Part shown: one piece after another, positions 1-7,202 of the stretch
How positions within the stretch are numbered: position 1 is the first letter of the stretch
Layout: each line of letters starts with the position of its first letter
Assembly: GCA_902489275.1 (NCBI GenBank)
Contig: CABTZK010000029.1
Location: 1-23,354, forward strand
From: an uncultured Porphyromonadaceae bacterium
GTDB lineage: Bacteria > Bacteroidota > Bacteroidia > Bacteroidales > Muribaculaceae
Length of the DNA: 23,354 bases
Direction of reading: 5' to 3'
The notes under the pieces: generated by a model
Databases searched by the model: none
What the model was told of the DNA's origin: nothing
What the model saw: only the letters and a program-made list of their open reading frames with translations
Translations under genes and position numbers: made by a program

Positions 1-129
1 GCATACGTGTTACTCACCAGTGCGCCGGTCGCCGCCAGCGGTGTCGCCACCGCCGCGATGCCCCTCGACTTGCATGTGTTAAGCCTGTCGCTAGCGTTCA
101 TCCTGAGCCAGGATCAAACTCTTCGCTGT
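1..129 (-). rRNA. rrs: 16S ribosomal RNA, 5' end only (partial)
   Basis: The complement of bases 103-122 is the universal bacterial 16S 5' primer site (AGAGTTTGATCCTGGCTCAG). It is followed by the Bacteroidetes-type continuation GATGAACGCTAGCGACAGGC and then ACACATGCAAGTCGAGGGG. Aligning the primer site to E. coli position 8 puts the mature 5' end near base 129. Only about the first 129 nt, up to the conserved GTGAGTAACACGTATGC, lie in the window; the gene continues past base 1. It is transcribed in the same direction as murB and murA. The exact mature end depends on processing and is approximate. Confidence 0.96.
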
Positions 130-400
130 CTGTTATCTTGTTGTCGATCTTCCATTCGAAAGTCTTCAGTGTGTTGAAAGACATCCCCATGGCGTGACAA
201 CGGCCAGACTCGGAAAAAGCCCTCCTGAGGCCCCGGTATGTTTGCCGTTCTACTGTTACGATTACCTGTCGCTCGGATTCTTGACGGGAGACATGCCTTC
301 CAGACACCGTCTCTCTTCCTTGCTGTCAAGTTTCTTCTATCGCAAATATTTCAAAGAACTATATTGTTTTGCCTTTTCAAGAGTGCTTTACTTCTGAAAA
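130..400 (-). other. rRNA operon leader (pre-16S spacer)
   Basis: These roughly 270 bases lie between the predicted transcription start near 400 and the 16S 5' end, and hold no convincing gene. Short open frames here on either strand have no recognisable protein. The complement of 172-183 reads TGTCTTTCAACA, which resembles the boxA antitermination element of rRNA leaders (consensus TGCTCTTTAACA). That match is imperfect and only suggestive. Confidence 0.5.
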
Positions 401-407
401 GCGAGTG

Positions 408-439
408 CAAAGTTATGGCCTTTTTTAATACTGACCAAA
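408..439 (-). promoter_or_regulatory. rRNA operon promoter (Bacteroidetes type)
   Basis: On the minus strand a TTTG -33 element (complement of 436-439) is separated by 20 nt from TAACTTTG (complement of 408-415). The latter is a full match to the Bacteroidetes -7 consensus TAnnTTTG. Upstream (440-500 on the plus strand) is very A/T-rich with runs of A and T, as expected for an UP-like element of a strong rRNA promoter. The predicted start is near 400, giving a leader of about 270 nt before 16S. Confidence 0.75.
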
Positions 440-544
440 TTTTTCAGCAAAAAAAAATCGAATTATTTTTCAGAATTTTCGCAACTCTCTATTTTACAAG
501 GCATCAAGTGCTCAAAAAAACAGGTAAAATTTCTTGCACTATGG

Positions 545-1855
545 TCAGTTGACGCGCTTGATGTGCGCACCAAGGGCGTTGAGGCGCTCTTCGATGCGCG
601 CATAGCCCCGGTCGATTTGCTCGATGTGGTCGATTTGGCTCACGCCATCGGCACTCATGGCGGCAATGAGCATGGCAATGCCAGCGCGAATGTCGGGCGA
701 GGCCATGTGATTGGCGCGCAATTGGATGCGGTGGTCATGGCCGATGATGACCGCGCGGTGCGGGTCGCACAAGATGATTTGCGCCCCCATGTCGATGAGT
801 TTGTCGACAAAAAACAGGCGACTCTCGAACATTTTCTGGTGGACGAGTACGCTGCCTTTGGCTTGCGTGGCCACCACGAGCATGACACTGAGCAAGTCGG
901 GGGTCAAGCCTGGCCAAATGGCATCGGAAAGCGTCATGATTGACCCATCGAGAAAACTCTCGATTTCATAATGGTACTGAAAGGGGATATACAGGTCATC
1001 GCCATGCCGCTCTAAGCGCAGCCCTAACCTGCGGAAACTGTCGGGGATAATGCCCAGGTTGCCCCACGACACATTTTTGATGGTAAGCTCACTGCCAGTC
1101 ATGGCCGCCATGCCGATGAAGCTGCCAACCTCAATCATGTCGGGCAGCACGACATGCGACGTGCCGTGTAGCGTTTCTACTCCCTCGATGGTCAACAAGT
1201 TGGAGGCGATTCCCTGGATTTTGGCTCCCATTGCATTGAGCATTCGGCACAGTTGCTGCACGTAGGGTTCGCAGGCCGCATTATAGATGGTAGTTGTCCC
1301 TTGAGCCAGCACGGCGGCCATCACCACGTTGGCCGTGCCCGTGACCGAGGCCTCGTCTTGCAAGATGTAGGTCCCGCGCAACCGTCCGTTGGTCTCCAGG
1401 CAATAGGCGCGCATCGTGGCATCATAGGACAAATGGGCATTGAGTTTCCTCAAGCCGTTGAAGTGCGTGTCGAGGCGGCGGCGGCCAATCTTGTCTCCGC
1501 CAGCCTGCGCATAGTAGACCCTGCCCAAGCGCGAGAGCAAGGGTCCCATAATCATGACTGAGCCTCTCAGCCGGGCGCACCGCTCCATGAAAGCGGCACT
1601 CTCGACGTAGGCAGTGTTGATGTTTTCGGCCTTGAACGCATAGCGGTGCTCGCCCACCCGGGCCACACGCACCCCCATGTCGCGCAACAGCCCGATCAAG
1701 TTGTTCACATCCAAAATGTCGGGCACATTGCCAATGATAACCTCCTCGCTCGTGAGCAAGGTGGCGCAAATCACCTCAAGCGTTTCATTCTTGGCTCCCT
1801 GGGGCACAATTTCTCCTTTCAACGAGTGTCCGCCTTCTACAATAAATGATGCCAT
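545..1855 (-). CDS. murA: UDP-N-acetylglucosamine 1-carboxyvinyltransferase (MurA), Asp active-site variant
   Basis: MurA transfers enolpyruvate from PEP to UDP-GlcNAc, the first committed cytoplasmic step of peptidoglycan synthesis. The 436 residues match the usual length of about 420-440. Family landmarks are visible: QGAKN with Lys22/Asn23, Arg97 before GPLL, GRRRLDTH with Arg126 (equivalent of E. coli Arg120), and Asp320 in TPDLL (equivalent of the catalytic Asp305). The residue equivalent to the fosfomycin-targeted Cys115 is Asp121, in the motif GGDKIG. Known Cys-to-Asp MurA enzymes stay active but resist fosfomycin, so this one should as well (inference). It is the second gene of a murB-murA pair with a 32-nt gap. 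ATG at 1855 gives the normal N-terminus. I see no clear terminator before the rRNA promoter downstream. Confidence 0.96.
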   Translation of the reverse strand: MASFIVEGGHSLKGEIVPQGAKNETLEVICATLLTSEEVIIGNVPDILDVNNLIGLLRDMGVRVARVGEHRYAFKAENINTAYVESAAFMERCARLRGSVMIMGPLLSRLGRVYYAQAGGDKIGRRRLDTHFNGLRKLNAHLSYDATMRAYCLETNGRLRGTYILQDEASVTGTANVVMAAVLAQGTTTIYNAACEPYVQQLCRMLNAMGAKIQGIASNLLTIEGVETLHGTSHVVLPDMIEVGSFIGMAAMTGSELTIKNVSWGNLGIIPDSFRRLGLRLERHGDDLYIPFQYHYEIESFLDGSIMTLSDAIWPGLTPDLLSVMLVVATQAKGSVLVHQKMFESRLFFVDKLIDMGAQIILCDPHRAVIIGHDHRIQLRANHMASPDIRAGIAMLIAAMSADGVSQIDHIEQIDRGYARIEERLNALGAHIKRVN

Positions 1856-1887
1856 ATATTATATAGGATAATACTGTTGGTCTGATA

Positions 1888-2901
1888 CTATATGTAATTC
1901 ACTTCGGGGTGCAAGTCAATGTGGAACTTCTCAACGACCGATTGAACAATGGCGCTGGCCAGCGTCATCACATCGGCAGGAGTGGCGTGACCCTGATTCA
2001 CGATAATCAACGGCTGGCGGCCGTAGACGGCTGCGCCTCCCACTGCCTTGCCTTTCCAGCCGCATTGCTCGATGAGCCAGGCCGCGGGCACCTTCACTTT
2101 GCCGCTGTCGAGCGCATAATGCGGCGCATCGGGATATTGCGCTTGCAGTTTCTCAAAATCATCCTTGGCCACCACGGGATTCTTGAAGAAACTTCCCGCG
2201 CTGCCCAGGACTGCCGGATTGGGCAGCTTCGCCTCGCGAATCGAGACAACCGCCTCGCGGATGCCGCTGGCGGTCAGTTTGCGCCCACTTGCGGCCAACT
2301 CTTTCAACTGGCCATAGTCTAACTGAGGGCGCGGGAGGGTTGAAAGGCGAAAATTGACTGCTGTGACCACATATTTTCTCCAAAGCTCATTCTTGAAAAT
2401 ACTATCGCGGTACCCATAGCGGCATTCCTCGACAGAGAACACCCGCTCGCGACCAGTCGCTACTTCAAGCGCTTCGACCGTGCTGATGATGTCGCTCGCC
2501 TCAACGCCATAAGCGCCAATGTTTTGCACAGCTGCCGCACCCACCTCGCCAGGAATGCCAGAGAGATTCTCGGTGCCAAAGATGTCGCGTTGGGCCATCG
2601 CCTGGCAAAAGTCGTCCCACGCCACGCCACTGCCCACCCGGCAACAGACTGTGCCGCCGATGGCAGGCTTGAGGTCGATAAAGCGGATGCGGGAATGGAG
2701 AACCGTCCCCTCAAAATCCTTTGTGAAGAGGAGATTGCTCCCCTGGCCGATGTGAAGCATCGGCTCGTGGGCAGGCATTGACTGAAGCACCGTTTTCAAG
2801 TCGCCAATGGTGTCGTAGGCGATAAACTCGCGAGCGGCCACCTGCATGCCAAAGGTGTTGTGGCCCAACAGGGAATAGCCGTGCTTAACCTTGATAGCCA
2901 T
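1888..2901 (-). CDS. murB: UDP-N-acetylenolpyruvoylglucosamine reductase (MurB)
   Basis: MurB is the FAD- and NADPH-dependent enzyme that reduces the MurA product to UDP-MurNAc. The 337-residue protein is of the E. coli type (type I, about 340 residues). It has the FAD-binding segment GQGSNLLF (52-59), the GIPGEVGAAAVQNIGAYG block (115-132), RYGYRDSIFK (161-170), the proton-donor serine Ser237 in SAGSFFKNP, and Glu333 in the C-terminal HPEV motif. It is transcribed before murA, so the locus encodes the two successive steps together although the gene order is opposite to reaction order. A TATCTTTG -7 box lies about 70 nt upstream of the ATG at 2901. The gene diverges from mutY. Confidence 0.96.
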   Translation of the reverse strand: MAIKVKHGYSLLGHNTFGMQVAAREFIAYDTIGDLKTVLQSMPAHEPMLHIGQGSNLLFTKDFEGTVLHSRIRFIDLKPAIGGTVCCRVGSGVAWDDFCQAMAQRDIFGTENLSGIPGEVGAAAVQNIGAYGVEASDIISTVEALEVATGRERVFSVEECRYGYRDSIFKNELWRKYVVTAVNFRLSTLPRPQLDYGQLKELAASGRKLTASGIREAVVSIREAKLPNPAVLGSAGSFFKNPVVAKDDFEKLQAQYPDAPHYALDSGKVKVPAAWLIEQCGWKGKAVGGAAVYGRQPLIIVNQGHATPADVMTLASAIVQSVVEKFHIDLHPEVNYI

Positions 2902-2969
2902 AGTACTACAATGATTACAACAAATTGATATACTCGGTTACGTAGCCGCCACATTGCTTAAGTGGCGCA

Positions 2970-2977
2970 CAAAGATA
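2970..2977 (-). promoter_or_regulatory. -7 promoter element for murB-murA
   Basis: The complement reads TATCTTTG, a full TAnnTTTG match, 69 nt upstream of the murB ATG and in the divergent murB/mutY spacer. No good TTTG -33 element is seen at the usual distance, so the call rests on the -7 box and its position. Confidence 0.5.
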
Positions 2978-3020
2978 CAGTATTTTTCCCACTTAGCGCG
3001 TTTCTGTTGGGATTTTTTAC

Positions 3021-3028
3021 TATTTTTG
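3021..3028 (+). promoter_or_regulatory. -7 promoter element for mutY
   Basis: TATTTTTG matches TAnnTTTG and lies 29 nt upstream of the chosen mutY ATG. A TTTC at 3001-3004 is a poor, closely spaced -33 candidate. The surrounding sequence is T-rich, which raises the chance of a random match. Confidence 0.4.
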
Positions 3029-3057
3029 TTTGACAAAAACAAACTCTGAGATTGGCA

Positions 3058-4077
3058 ATGACAATGACAACCGGCGAAGAGCGCATCAACGAGTTCAGCA
3101 CCCGCATCCTGGGCTGGTACCGCATTTGGGGGCGCGATTTGCCCTGGCGAGGCCTTGGCGACCCCTACGCGATATGGCTGAGCGAAGTGATTTTGCAACA
3201 GACACGCATTGAACAAGGACGCGACTACTGGCTGCGCTTCATGGCGCGCTGGCCCCGTGTGGAGGACTTAGCCGCCGCAAGCCAAGACGAAGTGCTGCGC
3301 GAGTGGCAAGGGCTGGGCTACTATAGCCGTGCCCGCAACCTGCATGCTGCCGCACGGCAAATTGTGGAGCAGGGTGGGTTTCCAAACACCTACGAGGGGC
3401 TGCGCGCGCTCAAGGGCGTGGGCGATTACACGGCCGCCGCTGTCGGCTCATTTGCCTTTGGGCTGCCTCACGCGGCGGTCGACGGCAATTTCTACCGTGT
3501 GCTCTCGCGGCACTATGGCATTGTCACCCCCATCAACACAACCGAGGGGAAAAAGGAATTTGCGGCACTCGCCCAAGCCTTGCTGCCACAGGGCCATGCC
3601 GCCGCTTTCAACCAGGCCATGATGGACTTTGGCGCGACCTGGTGCACCCCCAAGCGGCCACACTGCGACGGATGCCCGGTGGGCGACACCTGCGCGGCAC
3701 TCCACGATCACACAGTGGGGCAATTGCCCGTGAAGCTCAAGAGAGCTGAAGTGAAAACCCGTTATTTCAAGTACGTCTACATGCGCTGCCGTGGCATGAC
3801 CGCGGTGCGCCGCCGCCCTGCCGGCGACATCTGGCAAGGGCTGTGGGAACCCTTGCTCATTGAGGATGAGCCACTTCCCTCGTTCAACGGCAACCTGACG
3901 CTGCTCAAGGCAGGGGTGAAGCATGTGCTCACCCATCGCATTATCATGGCAGACTTCTACCTGCTTGAAGCTCAAGAAAAGCCCTCACTCCCAGCCTCCT
4001 TCATTTGGATTCCTGAGCATGAAATCGAGCATTACGCCCTGCCGCGCCTCGTTGAAATCCTCCTCGACAGTCTCTAA
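3058..4077 (+). CDS. mutY: A/G-specific adenine glycosylase (MutY)
   Basis: MutY removes adenine mispaired with 8-oxoguanine and starts base excision repair. The catalytic fold is clear: Glu43 in SEVILQQT, the helix-hairpin-helix region LKGVGDYTAAA (118-128), and the catalytic Asp142 in AVDGN. The 4Fe-4S loop is C-X6-C-X2-C-X5-C, with Cys196, 203, 206 and 212. The C-terminal part (about 228-339) looks like the Nudix-like 8-oxoG recognition domain. The 339-residue length is normal. A TTG at 3052 is in frame, but ATG 3058 (or ATG 3064) is preferred because ATG is the usual start and both follow the predicted promoter. It is divergent from murB and convergent with the gene ending at 4112, 34 nt away. 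Confidence 0.95.
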   Translation: MTMTTGEERINEFSTRILGWYRIWGRDLPWRGLGDPYAIWLSEVILQQTRIEQGRDYWLRFMARWPRVEDLAAASQDEVLREWQGLGYYSRARNLHAAARQIVEQGGFPNTYEGLRALKGVGDYTAAAVGSFAFGLPHAAVDGNFYRVLSRHYGIVTPINTTEGKKEFAALAQALLPQGHAAAFNQAMMDFGATWCTPKRPHCDGCPVGDTCAALHDHTVGQLPVKLKRAEVKTRYFKYVYMRCRGMTAVRRRPAGDIWQGLWEPLLIEDEPLPSFNGNLTLLKAGVKHVLTHRIIMADFYLLEAQEKPSLPASFIWIPEHEIEHYALPRLVEILLDSL

Positions 4078-4111
4078 GGGCTGCTCACTGCTATCACTTG
4101 GGCAGCATCAT

Positions 4112-4621
4112 CTACCGAATCGCAGTGGTGTCGACCTCAATCTTTGTGGCATAGCGGTTGGTCTCACCCCTCCAAGGCAGATTGCCCTTGTACTCGTCAT
4201 AGGTGACCACCACCCGGCGGCCAGTGCCTTTCAGCCCATTGGCCGTGCGCGCCAACGAGTCGTTGGGGATGGTGAAAGAGAAATCGGCCTGGTAGACGTG
4301 TGTCGTGTCGGTGATGAATTTCTCTGAAATCATCTCGCACTCGTAGGTTTTCACCAGCGAGCCCTTGTTGAACACGTCCACGATCACCCCTTTCACATCG
4401 GTTGAAGTGTAGGGGTGGAAATAGTGTGACCACACCGTGTAGGCGATGAAACCCAGCAGCACGATGATGAGACACAACAGGAAAATGCGCCGTTTGTTGC
4501 GCCTGCGGTCGATAGTGGTTTCCCTGAGCTCACGCTCTTCGCGCTGCTCGGGAGTTTCCTCCTTCGGTTTTTCCTCGGGCACGCTATCGGAATCAAAATA
4601 GTCTTTAAACTCGTCGTCCAT
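4112..4621 (-). CDS. Small single-pass membrane protein of unknown function
   Basis: The 169-residue product has an acidic, Glu/Pro-rich N-terminus (1-35), a basic stretch RRRNKRR (39-45), one transmembrane helix (about 46-63), and a soluble C-terminal domain that should lie outside the cytoplasm (positive-inside rule). The C-terminal segment with FNKGSLVKTYECEM recalls a small Bacteroidetes family that I remember being annotated, wrongly in my view, as 6-phosphogluconate dehydrogenase; nothing here suggests a dehydrogenase. It follows the flippase-like gene by 58 nt on the same strand with no promoter box in the gap, so the two are probably co-transcribed. No function is assigned. Confidence 0.85.
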   Translation of the reverse strand: MDDEFKDYFDSDSVPEEKPKEETPEQREERELRETTIDRRRNKRRIFLLCLIIVLLGFIAYTVWSHYFHPYTSTDVKGVIVDVFNKGSLVKTYECEMISEKFITDTTHVYQADFSFTIPNDSLARTANGLKGTGRRVVVTYDEYKGNLPWRGETNRYATKIEVDTTAIR

Positions 4622-4679
4622 CTTATATTGGTTTGCAATTTGTCGTTTTTTACTGTGGCTTCCTCATGAGGGCTTTAGC

Positions 4680-5747
4680 TTAAAGTTGCATGGCGTTACC
4701 ACTGCTCTCTACGGTCACCTTGCCGCTCTCGATGCGCCTGCGGTCGATCTCGATGTGAATGAATGCGTAGATGCCAAGCAGCACCACCACAATCTGGCTG
4801 GCCAGCCACACCACCCATGCGAAACTGGTGGCTTGCGCATCGTAGGGGTCGGACAATGGCAAAGTTCCCACGCCATAGATGGCCAAGCCAAAGATCACAG
4901 CATATTGCCATGCGCCAATACCGCCATTGGTGGGGATTCCCATGCCTAAGCTGCTGAACGTAAACAGCACCAGCACGGCACTGGCACTCAATGGGCGAGT
5001 AAAGCAAAATGCGCGCGTGGCAAGGTAGAGCGTGGAGTAATAGCAGCCCCAAATGAGTACCGTGTAGAGCAGGAAACGACCTTTCCCCTCCATCCTCGCA
5101 ATGGAAGCCAGGCCTTCCCACAGGTTGCACGACACTCGCTGCACCTTGCCCAGCGCACCGCCTTTGTCGGCCGTGCGGCATAGCCACACCAGCCAAGCCG
5201 CGCCCAAGAGCAGCAGCACAACCAGCAGCCAAAACCACCACAGCCCGTAGACGCTGCCGGCAGCGCCCTCATGGCCATTTTTCATGTTCAAGAATTCCAT
5301 CACCTGCTTTTGCGCAAGAAAAAAGGTGATGACGATGAGCACTGCCACCGTGACAGTGTCGCTCAACCGATCACCCACCATTGAACCCGCCAGCTTGGAA
5401 AACGAGGCCTTTTGGCGATTGGCAATATAGCCCGCGCGCCACACCTCGCCCATGCGCGGGAGAAGGAGATTCACAAAATAGGTGCCGAAAATCGAGTCGA
5501 TAATGGAACTCAGCGGCGCCCTCACCCCAATGGCTCGCAATTGCAGCCGCCAGCGCAACGCACGAAACACATGGCTAAGCACCGAGATGACAGCAAAGGG
5601 AATGACCCAAAACCACTGGTCAAGGTCATGGTTAAAGCTCCGCCGCACGGCCTGCATATCGACGTGCGTGCAGAAAAACCACACCAGCAGCACGCTCAAC
5701 AAGAGGGGCAAGCCATATTTTATGAAAGTTGAAACTACTTTTTTCAC
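4680..5747 (-). CDS. Flippase-like integral membrane protein (LPG_synthase_TM / UPF0104 family)
   Basis: A polytopic inner-membrane protein of 355 residues with about seven to eight hydrophobic segments. It carries the conserved motifs of the lysylphosphatidylglycerol synthase TM-domain family: RALRW (62-66), PRMGEVWR (97-104), GDRLSD (125-130) and TNGGIGAWQ (273-281). Members include the membrane half of MprF and AglD-like proteins. Stand-alone copies are usually annotated as flippase-like, and their substrate is generally unknown. There is no aminoacyl-transferase domain, so it is not a complete MprF. It has its own TATCTTTG -7 box about 47 nt upstream and leads a two-gene unit with the small membrane protein downstream. 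The start MKKVV at 5747 leads into the first transmembrane helix. Confidence 0.88.
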   Translation of the reverse strand: MKKVVSTFIKYGLPLLLSVLLVWFFCTHVDMQAVRRSFNHDLDQWFWVIPFAVISVLSHVFRALRWRLQLRAIGVRAPLSSIIDSIFGTYFVNLLLPRMGEVWRAGYIANRQKASFSKLAGSMVGDRLSDTVTVAVLIVITFFLAQKQVMEFLNMKNGHEGAAGSVYGLWWFWLLVVLLLLGAAWLVWLCRTADKGGALGKVQRVSCNLWEGLASIARMEGKGRFLLYTVLIWGCYYSTLYLATRAFCFTRPLSASAVLVLFTFSSLGMGIPTNGGIGAWQYAVIFGLAIYGVGTLPLSDPYDAQATSFAWVVWLASQIVVVLLGIYAFIHIEIDRRRIESGKVTVESSGNAMQL

Positions 5748-5793
5748 AATTATGCCGTAAAATGAGCCCTACAGAACATTACTTTACAGACCG

Positions 5794-5801
5794 CAAAGAT
5801 A
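5794..5801 (-). promoter_or_regulatory. -7 promoter element for the flippase-like gene
   Basis: The complement is TATCTTTG, the same octamer found before murB and the C10 protease gene, 46 nt upstream of the ATG at 5747. No convincing -33 element is visible. Confidence 0.5.
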
Positions 5802-5946
5802 ATTGTTTTTCTTCATTTCAGCACCACTGAAAACGCATTTTGTGGCATATTCTTGAATTTGACCCTCTTTTTGAGTGCCTTACATGGGCTGAAAGGCATG
5901 AGAAAGAGCCGCTCGAAAAATATTTTTTGATTTTCTGGCGGATATT

Positions 5947-5978
5947 GTTGGCAGTGTAAGAAATTTTGCGTACTTTTG
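5947..5978 (+). promoter_or_regulatory. tRNA-Val promoter
   Basis: GTTG (5947-5950, near-match to the TTTG -33 element), a 20-nt spacer, then TACTTTTG (5971-5978), a full -7 match, 17 nt upstream of the tRNA 5' end. The same 10-mer TACTTTTGCA recurs in the promoter of the candidate RNA at 9699-9706 on the other strand. Confidence 0.75.
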
Positions 5979-5995
5979 CAGTCGAAAATCAAGTT

Positions 5996-6070
5996 AGGGG
6001 CGTAGCCCAGCTGGTTCAGAGCGCTGCAGTCACATTGCAGAGGTCATCGGTTCGAACCCGATCGTCCCTA
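5996..6070 (+). tRNA. tRNA-Val (anticodon CAC)
   Basis: A full cloverleaf can be drawn. The acceptor stem is AGGGGCG/CGTCCCT with one G-U pair. The D arm is GCCC/GAGC with one C-A mismatch. The anticodon stem is CTGCA/TGCAG (6024-6028/6036-6040) around the loop GTCACAT, placing CAC at 34-36 after U33. There is a 5-nt variable loop, and the T arm ATCGG/CCGAT encloses TTCGAAC. Discriminator A is at 6070. The CCA end is not encoded directly after it (the DNA reads CTCCACCA), so it must be added enzymatically. It reads GUG codons. It is a single-gene unit between its own promoter and terminator. Confidence 0.93.
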
Positions 6071-6080
6071 CTCCACCACA

Positions 6081-6127
6081 GAGGGAGTGTCAAATTGAAA
6101 ATATTTGATACTCCCTCTTGTTTTTTT
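6081..6127 (+). terminator. Rho-independent terminator of tRNA-Val
   Basis: A 15-bp inverted repeat (6081-6095 with 6103-6117, one G-U pair) closes a 7-nt loop TGAAAAT and is followed by TTGTTTTTTT. It begins 10 nt after the tRNA. The opposite strand has no U-tract beyond the stem, so it should act mainly on the plus strand. Confidence 0.9.
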
Positions 6128-6128
6128 A

Positions 6129-6146
6129 GGGGGGCGCAATCCCCCC
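6129..6146. repeat. G6/C6 perfect hairpin
   Basis: GGGGGG-CGCAAT-CCCCCC forms a perfect 6-bp G-C hairpin immediately after the U-tract of the tRNA terminator and 53 nt before the end of ppx on the other strand. Neither strand has a U-tract directly after it, so it is not a classical terminator. It may help protect or stop the ppx transcript 3' end (inference). Confidence 0.6.
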
Positions 6147-6198
6147 ACGCAAAGCGCTTGCCCACAAACCTGGACACAAGCTCTCGTCTACAGGTCGA

Positions 6199-7191
6199 TT
6201 ACGGCTCGTTTTCAGGCTCCTCTTGCTTGCTCTTGCGAATGAATTTGTCGCGGTAGAGACCGTCGACGATGCTATCGGCCAGCGAGATATTCGGAACGGT
6301 TATGGTGTCGCAACCCAGTGCACCGGCTACGAGCAAGAAGACTTCTGATGCCGGGATAATCACATCGGCGCGGTCTTCTTTCAGCCCATATCTTTCCCTG
6401 CGCTGCTCCATGGTGAGCTTCGCAAGATCCTCATAAATCGCTCTCATGTCGCTCACTTTCATCACCTTGGTATCTTGCTCGCCTCTGGTGAGCTTGTAGA
6501 GTTTGTTGATGTTACCCCCCGAGCCAATCATCGTTGTCTGTGGATATTTTTCCTTGTGCCGGTTGAGCATGTCAAGCATCTCGCTCCTGGTCTCGGGCGA
6601 GACCTCGCCATTGAGCAGACGAAGGGTACCCATGTTGAAAGAGTGGCTCTCGATGAGCTCGCCATCGCGCAGCAGTGAGATCTCGGTGCTGCCGCCGCCC
6701 ACATCCACGTAGGCGTAGTTGCCACATGCGTACTCGGGATTCTCGACGATGTTGTTGAACAGCAATTTGGCTTCCTCCTCGCCTCTGATGATTTCTAATG
6801 TGATTCCTGTTTTCTTCTCAATCATTTCCATCACCCTCATGCCATTGCCGGCATCGCGCATGGCAGCCGTTGCGCAGGCCCGGTAGTCCTCCACCTTGTT
6901 GAGCAGCATAAAGTGCTTGAAACCTTTCATCATGTGGAACATCATCTCCTGGCGCTCTTTGGAAATCCTGCCTAACGTGAACACGTCCTTACCCAAGCGA
7001 AGTGGCACACGGATGAACATCAAGCGCCGGATGCGCTCAAACTCTGGCGCGCTGCTATCGAAACGCTTGATGAGCAAGCGCGCTCCATTGGAGCCTATGT
7101 CGATGGCAGCCAGGATGTGTGGCCTGCTTGCGGCATTCTCGGTGGTGGTATTGGTGGTGGCGACTGTATTCTGTTTCATCTTGGATTCCAT
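6199..7191 (-). CDS. ppx: Exopolyphosphatase / Ppx-GppA family phosphatase
   Basis: A cytoplasmic hydrolase of the ASKHA fold that removes terminal phosphate from polyphosphate (and in some relatives from pppGpp). Visible motifs are the first phosphate-binding strand AAIDIGSNGARLLI (28-41), the acidic GEEEAKL (137-143) with the likely catalytic Glu, DVGGGSTE (163-170) and GSGGN (223-227). At 330 residues it is the short two-domain form without the C-terminal HD-like domain of the 513-residue E. coli PPX. It follows ppk1 with an 11-nt gap, so the polymer-making and polymer-degrading enzymes are almost certainly co-transcribed. An in-frame ATG five codons in (MKQN) is an alternative start. Substrate choice between polyP and pppGpp cannot be told from sequence alone. 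Confidence 0.9.
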   Translation of the reverse strand: MESKMKQNTVATTNTTTENAASRPHILAAIDIGSNGARLLIKRFDSSAPEFERIRRLMFIRVPLRLGKDVFTLGRISKERQEMMFHMMKGFKHFMLLNKVEDYRACATAAMRDAGNGMRVMEMIEKKTGITLEIIRGEEEAKLLFNNIVENPEYACGNYAYVDVGGGSTEISLLRDGELIESHSFNMGTLRLLNGEVSPETRSEMLDMLNRHKEKYPQTTMIGSGGNINKLYKLTRGEQDTKVMKVSDMRAIYEDLAKLTMEQRRERYGLKEDRADVIIPASEVFLLVAGALGCDTITVPNISLADSIVDGLYRDKFIRKSKQEEPENEP

Positions 7192-7202
7192 TTTTTGTGA
7201 GA

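Noticed and set aside
513..545. Possible murA terminator with seven T on the minus strand
   Set aside because: The only stem is 5 bp (AGTGC/GCACT) around a very long loop that includes the T-run, so it is not a credible intrinsic terminator.
4080..4106. 7-bp hairpin GCTGCTC/GGGCAGC between convergent mutY and the small membrane protein gene
   Set aside because: The loop is 13 nt, one pair is G-T, and neither strand has a U-tract. Not enough to call a terminator.
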